A stretch of DNA of 64,000 bases from Microcoleus sp. FACHB-68 (GCF_014695715.1 NZ_JACJOT010000009.1:248001-312000); one strand, 5' to 3'. Shown: positions 38,828-50,547, counted from the first letter of the stretch. Notes: generated by a model from the letters alone, not told the origin. Numbers and translations are program-made.

Positions 38828-38896
38828 TTGTCACTTATCAATTGTTAATTGTCAGCCGGTAAAAACCCAAAACAAAAGACAAAAGATAAGTGACAA
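38828..38896 (+). repeat. Hairpin in rpoC1-rpoC2 spacer
   Basis: Perfect 12-nt arms ttgtcacttatc (38828-38839) and gataagtgacaa (38885-38896) enclose a 45-nt loop containing further ttgtca and acaaaa repeats. It fills the spacer and is followed by ggacaaa-type repeats up to the rpoC2 start. Confidence 0.6.
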
Positions 38897-38952
38897 AGCA
38901 TCAACAACCAAGGGCAAAAAACGACCGGACAAAGGACACAGGACAAAAAAAC

Positions 38953-41900
38953 ATGGCAGATCAAAAGTCAATGGTTTTTCGCAATCGAGTTGTTGACAAA
39001 GGTGTCTTAAAAAAACTCATTGCCTGGGCCTTCACCAACTACGGGACAGCGCGGACAGCCCAAGTCGCCGACCTTCTTAAAGATTTGGGATTCCGCTACG
39101 CTACAAAAGCCGGCGTCTCCATCTCGGTAGACGACCTCAAAATTCCCCCCGGCAAACGTCAGCTGCTCGCAAAAGCCGAAGACGAAATTCGTGATACAGA
39201 AGCCCGCTACACGCGTGGAGAAATCACCGAAGTCGAGCGCTTCCAGAAAGTTATCGACACCTGGAACGGCACCAGCGAAGAACTCAAAGACGAAGTCGTG
39301 CGTCACTTCAAAGCCGCCGATCCCCTGAACAGCGTCTACATGATGGCCTTCAGTGGAGCGCGGGGGAATATTTCCCAAGTCCGGCAGTTGGTGGGAATGC
39401 GGGGACTGATGGCAGATCCTCAAGGGGAAATTATCGACTTGCCCATCAAAACCAACTTCCGCGAAGGCTTAACCGTAACCGAATATATTATTTCCTCTTA
39501 CGGCGCACGTAAGGGCTTAGTTGATACCGCCCTGAGAACAGCCGACTCTGGCTATCTCACCCGCCGGCTCGTAGACGTATCCCAAGACGTGATCGTGCGG
39601 GAAATTGACTGCGGCACTAACCGAGGAATTCCAGTACGGGCAATGACCGATGGGGATCGGGTGTTGATCCCGCTGAAAAACCGCTTGCTCGGTCGCGTAT
39701 TAGCATTAGATGCGCCCCACCCCAAAACCGGCAAAATTATTGTCACCCGTAACCAACCGATATCGGAAGAACTCGCCCAAGAAATTGGCGATGCCAAAGT
39801 AGAAGAGGTGTTCGTCCGCTCTCCCCTTACCTGCGAAGCCACCCGCAGTTGCTGCCAGCATTGCTACGGCTGGAGCCTTGCCCACGCTCACTTAGTAGAC
39901 ATGGGTGAAGCCGTGGGGATCATCGCCGCCCAGTCCATCGGCGAACCGGGGACTCAGCTAACGATGCGTACCTTCCACACCGGGGGCGTCTTCACCGGCG
40001 AAATCGCCCGTCAAGTTCGCGCACCCTTTGAAGGCACGATTCGCTATATTGGCCAACTACGAACTCGGCCCTTCCGTACCCGCCACGGGGAAGAAGCACT
40101 GGTTGTAGAAAGTGCTAACGCCGAATTAGCCGTAGAGCGAGATGGACGGCGCGAAGTTTTTGCCATCACCCAAGGTTCCACCCTGTTGGTGCAAGATGGC
40201 GGCCAGGTCAAACCTGACGCGATTATCGCCGAAGTGCCGATTGCCGGTCGTACCGCCCGCAAAACCACGGAAAAAGCTACCAAAGACGTGGCTTCCGACT
40301 TGGCCGGCGAAGCGCTGTTTGCCGACCTGGTGCCCGAAGAAAAAACAGATCGGCAGGGCAACACCACCCGCATCGCCCAGCGCGGCGGCTTAATCTGGAT
40401 TCTGGCCGGCGAAGTTTACAACTTGCCACCAGGGGCCGAACCCATCGTCAAAAACGGCGACCGGATTCAGCCAGGGAGCGTTTTGGCAGAAACCAAACTG
40501 ATTAGCGAACACGGCGGCGTTGTGCGCTTGGGTGGGGAAGACACTTCCGGCGAACATCCGCGCGAAGTGGAAATTATCACCGCTTCTGTCCTGCTCGACC
40601 GGGCCACTGTCCGGGAGGAAAGCTATCAGGGCCGGGAACACTATGTTATTGAAACCACCAATAACCAGCAGTTTTCGCTGAAAGCCACCCCAGGCACAAA
40701 GGTGCAAAATAATCAAGTGGTCGCTGAGTTGATGGACGGTCGCTATCACACCCAAACCGGCGGGATCATCAAATATGCCGGCGTGGAAGTGGCCAAGCGT
40801 GGTAAAGCCAAGCAAGGTTACGAAGTCGTTAAAGGCGGCACCCTGTTGTGGATTCCCGAAGAATGTCATGAAGTGAACAAAGACATTTCTTTGCTGCTGG
40901 TTGAAGATGGCCAGTATGTAGAAGCCGGCACAGAAGTTGTCAAAGATATCTTCTGCCAAAACAACGGGGTCGTGGAAGTTACCCAGAAAAACGATATCCT
41001 GCGGGAAATTGTCGTCAAGCCCGGTGAACTCCACATGGTAGATGATCCGGAAGAAGTGCTCAGTGCCGATGCCACTTTGGCGAATCCAGGCCAAGAAGTT
41101 ATAAAAGGTCTGACGGTGCCAGAGTTACGCTACATCGAGTATGTGGAAACCCCAGAAGGCCCAGCCCTCCTGCTGCGTCCGGTGACTGAGTTCCACGTGC
41201 CCGATGAGCCGGCTGTTCCTTCCCAAGAATCGCGCAAAGACCAAGACGGTTCCGCAATTGAGTTGCGTGCCGTACAGCGTCTGCCTTATAAGGATGGGGA
41301 GCGGGTTAAATCCGTTGAAGGTTTGGAGTTGCTGCGAACCCAGCTTGTGCTGGAAATTGGCAAAGACGCCCCTCAACTGGCAGCCGATATTGAGCTGGTG
41401 CCAGATGCGAATGACCCGTCTGTGATGCGGCTGCAATTGGTGATTTTAGAATCGCTGATCATTCGCCGGGATATGGCGGCAGACGCCCTGCAAGGCAGTA
41501 CCCACACTCGGCTCTTGGTGGAAGATGGCCAGCGCATTGCCCCGGGTGCCGTTGTAGCCCGAACTGAAATTCAGTGTAAAGAAGCTGGTTTGGTTCGCGG
41601 GATTCGCGAGGGTGCGGAAGCAATTCGCCGGATTCTGGTGGTGCGGGATGCTGATTTGCTCACCCTAGAAGTCCCAGAACTCTCACCCACTGTTAAAGTC
41701 GGCACTTTGCTCGTTGCCGGTAAGGATGAGATCGCGCCCGGAGTCGGACTTGAAGAGTCTGGCCAAGTGCTGTCGATCATCAAAGATCAATCTTCACCGG
41801 CAGAGGGAGATGCCGAATCCAAGCTGCAAAAACCAACCAGCAAAGTCGTGATGCGGATCGCCCGCCCCTATCGCGTTTCTTCGGGTGCAGTGCTGCACGT

Positions 41901-43011
41901 TGAGGATGGCAGTTTGGTGCAACGGGGTGACTTGTTGGTGCTGCTGGTGTTTGAGCGTACAAAGACGGGGGACATTATCCAAGGTTTGCCCCGGATTGAG
42001 GAACTGCTGGAAGCCCGGAAGCCCAAGGAAGCTTGTGTTCTGGCTAAACGACCGGGGACAGCTCAGGTTGAGTATGGTGACGATGACTCGGTTGAAGTCA
42101 AGGTCATTGAGTCCGATGGGGTGATTACAGAGTACGTGATGGGTCCGGGACAGAATGTGATGGTGTCTGATGGCCAGGAAGTCAAAGCCGGCGAACCACT
42201 TTCAGATGGGCCTTCAAATCCCCATGAAATTCTGGAGGTTTTCTTTAATATCAACCGGGAAACGATGGGCGCGTATGATGCGGCGTTGAGTAGTTTCCAA
42301 GCCTGCCAGACATTTTTGGTGAATGAGGTGCAGTCTGTATATCAATCTCAAGGGATTGATATTTCTGACAAGCACATTGAGGTGATCGTTCGTCAGATGA
42401 CTTCTAAGGTTCGGATGGATGACGGCGGCGATACAACGATGCTGCCCGGTGAACTGGTGGAGTTGCGTCAGGTTGAGCAGGTGAATGAGGCAATGTCCAT
42501 CACCGGCGGTGCACCGGCTCAGTACACGCCGGTGTTGCTGGGGATTACGAAGGCATCGCTGAATACGGATAGCTTTATCTCGGCGGCTTCTTTCCAAGAA
42601 ACCACACGGGTGCTTACAGAAGCGGCGATTGAAGGTAAGTCTGACTGGTTGCGTGGACTCAAGGAAAACGTGATCATCGGGCGTCTGATTCCTGCCGGCA
42701 CCGGCTTCAATGCCTACGAGGACTTGATGAACAGTCAAGCCGATATGGATATGGGTTATGACTCTGCCGGTGTTCTGGATGAGGATGACGATCTTAAGGA
42801 TGTCGTTCTCGATGACCGCAGCGCCCGTACCTTTAGCAGTAATGGCATCTTTGGCGACCGGACTGAGGAATTGCCTGAACGTCCCCCTCGTGCTGCCGGT
42901 ATCGGCTTTGACTTGGCCGGCGCTGACGCTTTCTCTCCCATCCTCGAAGATGATGTCTTGATAGATGATGAGGAAGAAGAAGACGATGACGACGACGACG
43001 ACGACTTTTAA
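38953..43011 (+). CDS. rpoC2: DNA-directed RNA polymerase subunit beta' (C-terminal part)
   Basis: A 1352-residue subunit equal to the C-terminal half of bacterial beta'. It begins [22 protein letters not shown]. The trigger-loop region [26 protein letters not shown] is near residue 315, followed by the large cyanobacterial insertion (SI3, roughly 340-970) made of repeated small beta domains. [22 protein letters not shown] and [19 protein letters not shown] lie near the C-terminus. The tail is extremely acidic (runs of Glu then Asp, last about 16 residues). A longer upstream frame was rejected. A terminator follows. Confidence 0.98.
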   Translation: MADQKSMVFRNRVVDKGVLKKLIAWAFTNYGTARTAQVADLLKDLGFRYATKAGVSISVDDLKIPPGKRQLLAKAEDEIRDTEARYTRGEITEVERFQKVIDTWNGTSEELKDEVVRHFKAADPLNSVYMMAFSGARGNISQVRQLVGMRGLMADPQGEIIDLPIKTNFREGLTVTEYIISSYGARKGLVDTALRTADSGYLTRRLVDVSQDVIVREIDCGTNRGIPVRAMTDGDRVLIPLKNRLLGRVLALDAPHPKTGKIIVTRNQPISEELAQEIGDAKVEEVFVRSPLTCEATRSCCQHCYGWSLAHAHLVDMGEAVGIIAAQSIGEPGTQLTMRTFHTGGVFTGEIARQVRAPFEGTIRYIGQLRTRPFRTRHGEEALVVESANAELAVERDGRREVFAITQGSTLLVQDGGQVKPDAIIAEVPIAGRTARKTTEKATKDVASDLAGEALFADLVPEEKTDRQGNTTRIAQRGGLIWILAGEVYNLPPGAEPIVKNGDRIQPGSVLAETKLISEHGGVVRLGGEDTSGEHPREVEIITASVLLDRATVREESYQGREHYVIETTNNQQFSLKATPGTKVQNNQVVAELMDGRYHTQTGGIIKYAGVEVAKRGKAKQGYEVVKGGTLLWIPEECHEVNKDISLLLVEDGQYVEAGTEVVKDIFCQNNGVVEVTQKNDILREIVVKPGELHMVDDPEEVLSADATLANPGQEVIKGLTVPELRYIEYVETPEGPALLLRPVTEFHVPDEPAVPSQESRKDQDGSAIELRAVQRLPYKDGERVKSVEGLELLRTQLVLEIGKDAPQLAADIELVPDANDPSVMRLQLVILESLIIRRDMAADALQGSTHTRLLVEDGQRIAPGAVVARTEIQCKEAGLVRGIREGAEAIRRILVVRDADLLTLEVPELSPTVKVGTLLVAGKDEIAPGVGLEESGQVLSIIKDQSSPAEGDAESKLQKPTSKVVMRIARPYRVSSGAVLHVEDGSLVQRGDLLVLLVFERTKTGDIIQGLPRIEELLEARKPKEACVLAKRPGTAQVEYGDDDSVEVKVIESDGVITEYVMGPGQNVMVSDGQEVKAGEPLSDGPSNPHEILEVFFNINRETMGAYDAALSSFQACQTFLVNEVQSVYQSQGIDISDKHIEVIVRQMTSKVRMDDGGDTTMLPGELVELRQVEQVNEAMSITGGAPAQYTPVLLGITKASLNTDSFISAASFQETTRVLTEAAIEGKSDWLRGLKENVIIGRLIPAGTGFNAYEDLMNSQADMDMGYDSAGVLDEDDDLKDVVLDDRSARTFSSNGIFGDRTEELPERPPRAAGIGFDLAGADAFSPILEDDVLIDDEEEEDDDDDDDDF

Positions 43012-43058
43012 ATAAGTCAAGGGTGAAGGGCAAGAAATTGCTCTTCGCTTTTTCATTT

Positions 43059-43115
43059 AAAAAGTGAACAGTAAAGAGGCAAAGATTAACCTTCTTTACT
43101 GTTCACTTTTTTTTA
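43059..43115 (+). terminator. Intrinsic terminator of the rpo operon
   Basis: An 18-bp perfect stem aaaaagtgaacagtaaag with its complement (43094-43111) around a 17-nt loop, followed by a T run. It lies 47 nt after the rpoC2 stop and, being A-rich at its 5' side, can also stop minus-strand transcripts. Confidence 0.9.
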
Positions 43116-43160
43116 TTTACAGTTGTATAGTAAAGGGATGAATTGCGCCAGGTAAGTTCG

Positions 43161-44693
43161 CTAGAGAATGGCGCTTGCAAGATCCGTTGGTTTAAAACTT
43201 ATCTGCATCTCAATAATAAACTGGGTTCCCTGCTCTGGCGTAGAAATACAATGCAATTGAGCGCCATGTTTTTCTAACAAAATTTTTCGGCTAATTGACA
43301 ACCCCATGCCTGTCCCTTTTCCAATCGGCTTGGTTGTAAAGAAGGGGGTAAAAAGTTTAGCGCGAACTTCCTCAGTCATGCCAATGCCATTATCAGCAAT
43401 TGTGATGCGAATGCGTGAGCCGGCAGCTATCCCGTCAGACAAATTATGCGAGATGACTTCAGTGCGAATCAAAATCAGGGGTTGAAAAATTTGATTCTTC
43501 TCTTGGTTTACCCGTTCTTCTAAGGCATCTATAGCATTGGCGATCAAGTTCATAAACACCTGATTAAGCTGGCCGGCATAACAAGACACCAGCGGCAAGG
43601 CACCATAGTCTTTGATGACGTTAATAGCCGGACGATCTGACTTAGCTTTAAGCCGGTGTTGCAATATCATCAAGGTGCTATTAATACCTTCGTGGATATC
43701 GACCGTCTTGCTTTCAGTTTCATCCAAGCGCGAAAAATTTCGCAGAGACTGCACAATATTGCAGATCCGTTCGATCCCTAACTGCATAGAAGAAAGCAGT
43801 TTAGGTAAATCATCTATAACAAATGGCAAGTCTGCATCTTCCATCTCATGGAGAATTTCTGGTTCGGGTTGCGGATAATGCCGGTGGTAGAGATTCAACA
43901 GATGGATGAGTTCCTTACTATAATCATTGGCGTGGGCGAGATTGCCGTAAATAAAGTTCAACGGATTGTTAATTTCATGCGCTACACCGGCAATGAGTTG
44001 ACCCAAACTAGACATTTTTTCACTTTGCACAAGCTGAAGTTGCGCTTCTTGCAGCTCTTTTAAAGAATGCTCTAAGGCAATCGTTTTTTCGCGTTCTTTT
44101 TCCTGGCTGCTTCGCAGTGCTATTTCTACTTGCTCACGTCGCTCTATTTCAGACTGTAACTTTTGACTCAAAGAAAAACTTCTTAACGCAGTCAACACGG
44201 TCGTATATAGCTTTGATGTCGTTAATTCAGTCTTGGTTTTATAGTCGTTGATATCATAGTTAATAATTATGTTTTTTTCAGGTACTTGTCCCGGTTGACC
44301 TGTGCGTAAAATAATTCGCACTAATTGATTATTAAGGACTTCCCGGATATATTGAACCAACTCTAAGCCCGCATCATCAGTTTCCATAATGACATCAAGC
44401 AGAATAATGGCAACATCCGGATGTTCTTGAAGTAATTGTTTAGCTTCCCGAGCGGAGTAAGCACTAATAAAATTCAAATGCTTGCTTTCAAAAGCAAACT
44501 TTTTCAATGCAATGGTCGTAGCCGTGTGAACTTGAATTTCATCATCTATAATTAAAACTTTCCAACTTTCTTTTGGTTGTTTTTCCTCCTCTTCATCTGC
44601 AAAAAATAATTCATAATTTGATTCGTCTTCAAAAGTTAATAAATCTTGATCAGGAGATTGTTTAATTATAAAATTGCCAGTTACGTTTGCCAT
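43161..44693 (-). CDS. Receiver-histidine kinase signalling protein
   Basis: A 510-residue soluble protein. The acidic N-terminus is followed by a receiver domain (about 44-165) with Asp50, Asp51, phosphoacceptor Asp100 (ILLDVIM) and the NDYKTKTEL Lys region. A coiled coil follows (about 175-225). The histidine kinase has H box GVAHEINNPLNF with His239, N box QVFMNLIANAIDAL, and ATP-lid motifs DNGIGM and GKGTGMGLS. Having the receiver first, it probably receives phosphate from another kinase and then signals onward. It starts 26 nt after the giant kinase gene, with GGGAG before ATG 44693, so the two form an operon and probably one pathway. Confidence 0.93.
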   Translation of the reverse strand: MANVTGNFIIKQSPDQDLLTFEDESNYELFFADEEEEKQPKESWKVLIIDDEIQVHTATTIALKKFAFESKHLNFISAYSAREAKQLLQEHPDVAIILLDVIMETDDAGLELVQYIREVLNNQLVRIILRTGQPGQVPEKNIIINYDINDYKTKTELTTSKLYTTVLTALRSFSLSQKLQSEIERREQVEIALRSSQEKEREKTIALEHSLKELQEAQLQLVQSEKMSSLGQLIAGVAHEINNPLNFIYGNLAHANDYSKELIHLLNLYHRHYPQPEPEILHEMEDADLPFVIDDLPKLLSSMQLGIERICNIVQSLRNFSRLDETESKTVDIHEGINSTLMILQHRLKAKSDRPAINVIKDYGALPLVSCYAGQLNQVFMNLIANAIDALEERVNQEKNQIFQPLILIRTEVISHNLSDGIAAGSRIRITIADNGIGMTEEVRAKLFTPFFTTKPIGKGTGMGLSISRKILLEKHGAQLHCISTPEQGTQFIIEMQISFKPTDLASAIL

Positions 44694-44719
44694 TGCTTTT
44701 CTCCCTTAAAATTCAATGC

Positions 44720-47700
44720 TCACTTTGAGTAACCAAACGCTTCTTTTGGATCTATCTGCATGGGCAACTTAATCACAAATTGCGTGCCTTTACCCACCTC
44801 ACTTTGACACTCAATTTCACCTTTAAGTTTTTGTGTCACTAAATTGTAAACAAGATGTAATCCCAATCCGCTCCCTCCTTGAGAGCGTTTAGTTGTAAAG
44901 AATGGCTCATAAACTTTGCTTAAATTTTCAGCAGGAATCCCTTGACCATCGTCAGAGTATTTTAGGATTAAGTGCTCGTCTTCTTGCTGAAAATGAATCT
45001 GAATTTTGCCCTCACTATCTCCTTTATACGCATGAGTCAAAGAGTTGATCAGCAAGTTAGTCACGATTTGCGAAAACGCACCTGGATAAGAATCTAGACT
45101 AATATTAGTGTCACCTAAAACCTCTATCAGATGTTTGGTATGTCGCAATTTTGGCTTTAATTGCAACAAAATTTCATCTAGATAATCTTTGACATGAAAA
45201 ATTCGCCGTTCTTCGCTTGACTGATCGACTGCCACCTGTTTGAAACTTTGAATCAATGCCGCCGCCCGCTGTAAATTAATCAGCAGGGTGTTGCTACTTT
45301 GGATCGCTATATCCAAGAATTCTTCTAGCTCAGAGCGCTTCATTTTGCCGCTCTTATAAATAGAACAGAATTCTGTGGTATGTTCTGCCAAAGCTGAAGC
45401 AACGGTGACTCCTACGCCAACAGGTGTATTAATTTCATGGGCAACGCCGGCGACTAATCCTCCTAGCGAGGCCATTTTTTCCGCTTCCACCAGTTTACTT
45501 TGAGCCGCTTTTAAGTTATCTAGGGCATCCGATAATTCTTGAGTGCGATCGCCAACTAATTGCTCTAAGTTTTGATTAAACTCCTGTAAGTTTTTGTACA
45601 GTTGGGCATTTTCAATGGAAATTGCAATTTGGGCAGATAAGAGTTTTAACAACTCTAACCTATTGGTGGTGAAAGCCCCTTCTGTCAGGTTATTCTCTAG
45701 GTAAAGAATGCCGGTGAGCTTGCCTTGGTGCAGTAGAGGCGTGCAGAGAATTGATTTCGGTTGAGTCGCAACCACATAAGGATCGCGAGTAAATTGTCCC
45801 TCTTGAGTCGCGTTATTTAAAACAACGTTTTCCTGGGTACGGATGACATAGTTGGCGATCGCACCGACAAGTTTAGAAGTGTTCCCAGAAGCCGCTGTTG
45901 CATTGAGAGGAAGTGATCGCAGCACACTTACCTCCTCTTCTTTAACCGAACCTTCCGCCTCGATAACCCAGCTTCCAGCTTTTTGCAAAATCAAAAAGCC
46001 TTTTTCAGCTCCAGCATTTTCGATGGCAATTTTCATCAACCGTGTTAGCAACTTGCTCAAAACAATTTCACCTGAAATTGCTTGTGCTGCTTTCATTACT
46101 GTTGTCAAATCTAGTGTAGCTTCTAAGTTAGTAGTAGTGGTCGTAGGCTGAGCAGTTGTTTGAGTAACTTTTGTTTTATTCGCACTTTGGTTTGAAGTCC
46201 TCATGATTAATTGGGGATATTTCTTTTCTAAATTCTCTACTTTGCGTTTAGCCCCCCAAAGTTGATACCCATAGTGAGCCTTGGTGAGGTAGAGTTGGGC
46301 AAACTCCTCTTTGCCTTTCACTAACCAGAATTTAGCTGCGAGTTCTGCCCCCAGGGCTTCATTCTGAGTAAAATTGTGTTCTCTAGCTGAAGCAATCGCC
46401 CGATCATACATATCCATTGCTTCTAAATCTTGGCCTGAAATTCGGGCGATCTCTGCCGCCACCAGCCAAAATTTGTGTGCAAAATTTTCTGGGCAGTTAT
46501 CTGCCCAAGTTTTCATTTGTTTCTGATTTGCTTCTAGTTGCTTTAAGTAATCTTTTTGCTCCGATTCAGAGCCGGCTGAAAAGAGAGCTGTTAAGATAAG
46601 CGAACGATAAAAATTATGGTGAGCGCTTGAAATGTGCCCCATTAGATAATCAATGATTTCCGACGCTTGCTCAGAGGCTTGCTTTGCCTCAATGTACTGT
46701 TCATCAAGATAAAAAATCTGCGCTTTTAAAACATAAAACTCGCAGAGAGCGGCCATGCTCTTCCGGTTGTTAAAATTTTCTAAATACTGTTCTTCACTAA
46801 CTTCATCTTGTAAATCCATCAAATTTAAAATGGCTAATTTATTGGCATTAATGATATCAATTGACCACAAATTTTGGGTTTGATGACAGAAATGAAGCGA
46901 GTTAGAAATATCTTCCAATAAGCTGTTTAAATTTATTCCTTGGAAGAAATAAGTAATGGTTTGAAACATTCTGTTGTAGCCCGTCCATTGCAAATTGCCA
47001 GATTGCAAGCCAATTTTATACCCTTCGTTATTAATCTCGGCAGTCGTTTTGATTGGTTTAATCCAGCAGTTTAAGTAATTGGCAAAGATAACGCTATCTT
47101 GGCAGTTTTGCGACAGGTTATTTGAATTTTCGCTGAGGGTGAGAGCGAGCCGGCCAAACTCATAAGCCGAGTGGTAATCTCCTAAAATTGAATTCAGAAT
47201 AATTCCATAACATGAGTAGCAGTAAGACCCTCCCGCTACAAATCCATATTTTAGAGAAATGTTAATGGCTTTGATCACAGTCAGTTTCCATAGTTCTTGA
47301 GACGAAAAAAATGTCAATGGACCCATGTTGCCTAATAGCTTCAAGGCCATCTTTTTTGACGGATCTTTCATCTTTTCGGCATTAATTAATGAAGAAATTT
47401 CTCTACTTTCTAAATTAGCCTTAGCTTCAGCAAGTTCGGCATTTACCGCCCCTGCTAAGTTGTCTTCAGCTAAGTCTATTTCTAGCAAACGAAGTGCTTG
47501 TAACCCCGTTTGAATTGCTTCTTCATATTTAGTCAGTAAGGTGTACTGTACGATCAGAATGTTGTAAACTTCGGCTTTTTCTAGATTTGATTTGGACTGA
47601 GCCAAAGCAACTTCGATTAAAATCTTAGAATCTGCAAAATTTCCGTTTAAATACTCCACATCGGCCAGTTCCTTGTGCAAGGTAAAAGCCAGTTCGTAGT

Positions 47701-50053
47701 AGTCCTGCCAAATATTGCCCGGTAAAATTTCCAGCCCGGTTCTTAAGTAGTTTCTGGCAGCGGCATAAGCCGTTGCATCTTTGGCTTTCCTCGCGGCAGT
47801 TACATTTAAAAGAGTCAGCTCAACTTTTTCTCGATCATCAGCAATTAACTTCCGCCCGGAATTTAAATGATCAACGATTTCAAAAATTCTTTCTGCTTGT
47901 CGATCTGGAGAAATATTTGCTAATAATAACCGGCCTATTTTGAGGTGAACGGCTGTTTGTAGGTTTGAATCAATCAAAGCATAACCCGACTGCTGCACCC
48001 GGTCATGCAAAAACTTATAAGTTGTAATTACAAGTTGTGAATCAATGATCTCTTCTTCTGTTACACCCAATTCAGAAGTTGCAAGAATTAATCCATCTTG
48101 GATTGCCGGCAATAGCTCTTCAAAAGTTTGACCCGGAGACTTTTCATTAATAATTGCGAGAGTATTTAAATCAAAACTATTGCCAACGCAAGCGGCTAAG
48201 CGTAAAACTTGTTGAGTTGCTTTTGGCATTTTTCTCAATTTGCCGATCATCAATTCGACGACATTATCGGTAATATCTAATGCTTCAATTTCTGAAAGGT
48301 TCCATTCCCAGGTTCTTTTTGCAAAATTGAAATTAAGAAGATTTTCTTGATAAAGCGTTTTAAGAAATTGATTAACAAAAAAAGGATTACCTTGGGTTTT
48401 ACTGACGACTAACTCGGCTAAGGGCATCACTGAGTCTCTGTCTTTGTGTACGGTATCCGCAATCAAGTTACCGATTTGCTGAAGGTGCAAGGGAGTTAAG
48501 ATAATTTGGTCGATCTTTGCACCTTGCTTTTGCAGTTCATCCAGAGTCATGGTTAACGGATGAGCGGGGTTAACTTCGTTATCTCGATAAGCACCCATTA
48601 GAAATAGATATTTTGTTTCCTCATCTGTCATCATGACTTGGAGCAGTTTTAGAGTGGCGGAGTCAGCCCATTGCAAATCGTCTAGAAAAATGACTAAGGG
48701 ATGCTCAACAGAGCAAAACACGCGAATAAATTTTTGAAAAACTAAGTTAAAACGGTTTTGTGATTCTGTCGCTCCTAATTCTTGTACAGATGGCTGCTTG
48801 CCAACGATGAGTTCTACTTCGGGAATAACATCGATAATGATTTTACCGTTTGCTCCAAAAGCAGCTAGAAGCTTTTCTTTCCAGGCATTGAGTTGGGTTT
48901 CATTTTCTGTGAGGAGTTGCTTGACGAGTGACTTGAATGCTTTGACAACAGCCGCATAAGGAATATTGCGTTGAAATTGGTCGAATTTGCCGGCAATGAA
49001 ATAACCCTTTGCTTTAGTAATTGGTTTATAAACTTCTTGTACTAAAGCGGATTTGCCTATGCCAGAGTAACCTGACACTAACATCATTTCTGTTGTGCCA
49101 TTGCTAACGCGATCAAAGGCGACTAATAAAGCTTCAACTTCTTGCTCCCTTCCATAGAGTTTTTGCGGAATATGAAACTTATCTGTAATATCTTTTTTGG
49201 CGATCTCAAACTCTGCAATTCTTCCCTCAGTTTGTAATTGCTGTAAGCATTCTTCTAAGTCAGCAATGATTCCCCAGGCACTTTGATATCTTGCTTCTGC
49301 CGTTTTAGCTAACAGCTTCATCACAATATGAGAAACCGCTAGGGGAATTGTGCGGTTAATTTCATGGGGCGGTACTGCTTGTTTAGCAATGTGACAGTGG
49401 ATTAATTCCATTGGATCGCTGCAATCGAAGGGCAGTTGTCCAGTCAGTAGTTCGTAAAAAGTGACTCCTAATGAGTAAAAGTCTGTGCGGTAATCGATTT
49501 CGCGGTTCATTCTGCCGGTTTGTTCCGGTGAGATATAGGCCAGGGTGCCTTCCAAAACATTGGGGTTTTTAATAGTTGGATTCTCGCGGGTTAAGACCGT
49601 AGAGATGCCAAAATCTATAATTTGAATCAGACCGATAACTGGGTTAATAATAATATTGCTGGGATTAATGTCTTTATGGATAATATTATGTTGATGAATT
49701 TTACCTAATGCTTTGGTTATTTCAATGGCTGTCGATAAAAAAATCTTTAAAGGAAGGTTTTTATGGTCTATCCATTTTTTCAAAGATTCTCCATTGCAAT
49801 CCTCGAAAACGATTACTAAAGTGTTTTGATATTTTTCTAAGCTGTAGGCTTTCGGAACGCTGTCTACGTTGAGGTTGCAGGTAATTTCGTATTCTTGTTT
49901 ATATCTGACTAGGGAAGCCGGTGTTGGATAATCTTGCTTGAGAAACTTAAGAATAATCGGTTGATTGTCTAACTTTCTCAAGCCCCGATAAACCAAAGAA
50001 TTATTACTCTCATGAACAGTATTAAGAATTTCGTAGCCGGCTAAATTAATCAT
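44720..50053 (-). CDS. Ser/Thr kinase-AAA ATPase-GAF-histidine kinase multidomain protein
   Basis: A 1777-residue signalling protein of a type typical of filamentous cyanobacteria. The kinase domain, about 1-270, has Lys36 (ILKFL), catalytic loop HKDINPSN (Asp128, Asn133) and DFG at 147-149. The P-loop ATPase has VSGYSGIGKSALVQEV near 330 and Walker B-like LVIFLDDLQWAD, as in AAA_16/LuxR-type STAND proteins. A long helical repeat region follows, then a GAF domain at about 1340-1490 (ENAGAEKGFLIL through ILCTPLLHQGKL). The C-terminal histidine kinase has GVAHEINTPVGV, NLLINSLTHAY, DDGQGIP and GGSGLGLH. No membrane segment. It is first in an operon with the receiver-kinase. The signal is unknown. 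Confidence 0.95.
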   Translation of the reverse strand: MINLAGYEILNTVHESNNSLVYRGLRKLDNQPIILKFLKQDYPTPASLVRYKQEYEITCNLNVDSVPKAYSLEKYQNTLVIVFEDCNGESLKKWIDHKNLPLKIFLSTAIEITKALGKIHQHNIIHKDINPSNIIINPVIGLIQIIDFGISTVLTRENPTIKNPNVLEGTLAYISPEQTGRMNREIDYRTDFYSLGVTFYELLTGQLPFDCSDPMELIHCHIAKQAVPPHEINRTIPLAVSHIVMKLLAKTAEARYQSAWGIIADLEECLQQLQTEGRIAEFEIAKKDITDKFHIPQKLYGREQEVEALLVAFDRVSNGTTEMMLVSGYSGIGKSALVQEVYKPITKAKGYFIAGKFDQFQRNIPYAAVVKAFKSLVKQLLTENETQLNAWKEKLLAAFGANGKIIIDVIPEVELIVGKQPSVQELGATESQNRFNLVFQKFIRVFCSVEHPLVIFLDDLQWADSATLKLLQVMMTDEETKYLFLMGAYRDNEVNPAHPLTMTLDELQKQGAKIDQIILTPLHLQQIGNLIADTVHKDRDSVMPLAELVVSKTQGNPFFVNQFLKTLYQENLLNFNFAKRTWEWNLSEIEALDITDNVVELMIGKLRKMPKATQQVLRLAACVGNSFDLNTLAIINEKSPGQTFEELLPAIQDGLILATSELGVTEEEIIDSQLVITTYKFLHDRVQQSGYALIDSNLQTAVHLKIGRLLLANISPDRQAERIFEIVDHLNSGRKLIADDREKVELTLLNVTAARKAKDATAYAAARNYLRTGLEILPGNIWQDYYELAFTLHKELADVEYLNGNFADSKILIEVALAQSKSNLEKAEVYNILIVQYTLLTKYEEAIQTGLQALRLLEIDLAEDNLAGAVNAELAEAKANLESREISSLINAEKMKDPSKKMALKLLGNMGPLTFFSSQELWKLTVIKAINISLKYGFVAGGSYCYSCYGIILNSILGDYHSAYEFGRLALTLSENSNNLSQNCQDSVIFANYLNCWIKPIKTTAEINNEGYKIGLQSGNLQWTGYNRMFQTITYFFQGINLNSLLEDISNSLHFCHQTQNLWSIDIINANKLAILNLMDLQDEVSEEQYLENFNNRKSMAALCEFYVLKAQIFYLDEQYIEAKQASEQASEIIDYLMGHISSAHHNFYRSLILTALFSAGSESEQKDYLKQLEANQKQMKTWADNCPENFAHKFWLVAAEIARISGQDLEAMDMYDRAIASAREHNFTQNEALGAELAAKFWLVKGKEEFAQLYLTKAHYGYQLWGAKRKVENLEKKYPQLIMRTSNQSANKTKVTQTTAQPTTTTTNLEATLDLTTVMKAAQAISGEIVLSKLLTRLMKIAIENAGAEKGFLILQKAGSWVIEAEGSVKEEEVSVLRSLPLNATAASGNTSKLVGAIANYVIRTQENVVLNNATQEGQFTRDPYVVATQPKSILCTPLLHQGKLTGILYLENNLTEGAFTTNRLELLKLLSAQIAISIENAQLYKNLQEFNQNLEQLVGDRTQELSDALDNLKAAQSKLVEAEKMASLGGLVAGVAHEINTPVGVGVTVASALAEHTTEFCSIYKSGKMKRSELEEFLDIAIQSSNTLLINLQRAAALIQSFKQVAVDQSSEERRIFHVKDYLDEILLQLKPKLRHTKHLIEVLGDTNISLDSYPGAFSQIVTNLLINSLTHAYKGDSEGKIQIHFQQEDEHLILKYSDDGQGIPAENLSKVYEPFFTTKRSQGGSGLGLHLVYNLVTQKLKGEIECQSEVGKGTQFVIKLPMQIDPKEAFGYSK

Positions 50054-50547
50054 TGTTCAAGTCTTCCTTCAGTATTAATACTGAATTTTTATCTGAGATT
50101 GTTACCACTAAAACAATTTATTCCAATCATTAGATTACTCTACTTTTTTATCAAAATTTATTATTGTTAAGATAAATTTACCTATAGTTAACATTTCGTT
50201 AAAATTAGTTGTAATAATTTTTAATGAAGACTAAGTGTAAGTACAGGTTCTAGAGAAAAATTCCAGGATGTCAAGGAAGCTACCACTGATTTATGATAAA
50301 AAAATGCCTCTTGTTGTTAAGAAGCTTTCTCCAATGAATTCAAATTTTATGGGTTATAGCGCTTCTGGGTCGCATTTATGCCTGATGTTGGGACGCCAAG
50401 TCAGGGATCTAAGCATTGCGCCCCAACTTTGCGCCCCAAAAGATGTATTGCCTCGAATTGAAAATCGCTCAGTTATTAACAAGAGATTTTCTACCAAAGG
50501 CGAAAAGTCAGAAGCATTTCATAACTTTAGGGATGGGAAACCGGCAA
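50054..50547. other. Intergenic region upstream of the giant kinase
   Basis: Very AT-rich next to the kinase start (runs of taatt and ttatta), so it probably contains its minus-strand promoter. A 95-codon plus-strand frame (50268-50555) has no ribosome site or recognisable fold and was not called. Confidence 0.35.

Noticed and set aside
42214-43056. 280-codon antisense frame over rpoC2 end
   Set aside because: Overlaps the acidic tail-encoding region completely and has no recognisable domain.
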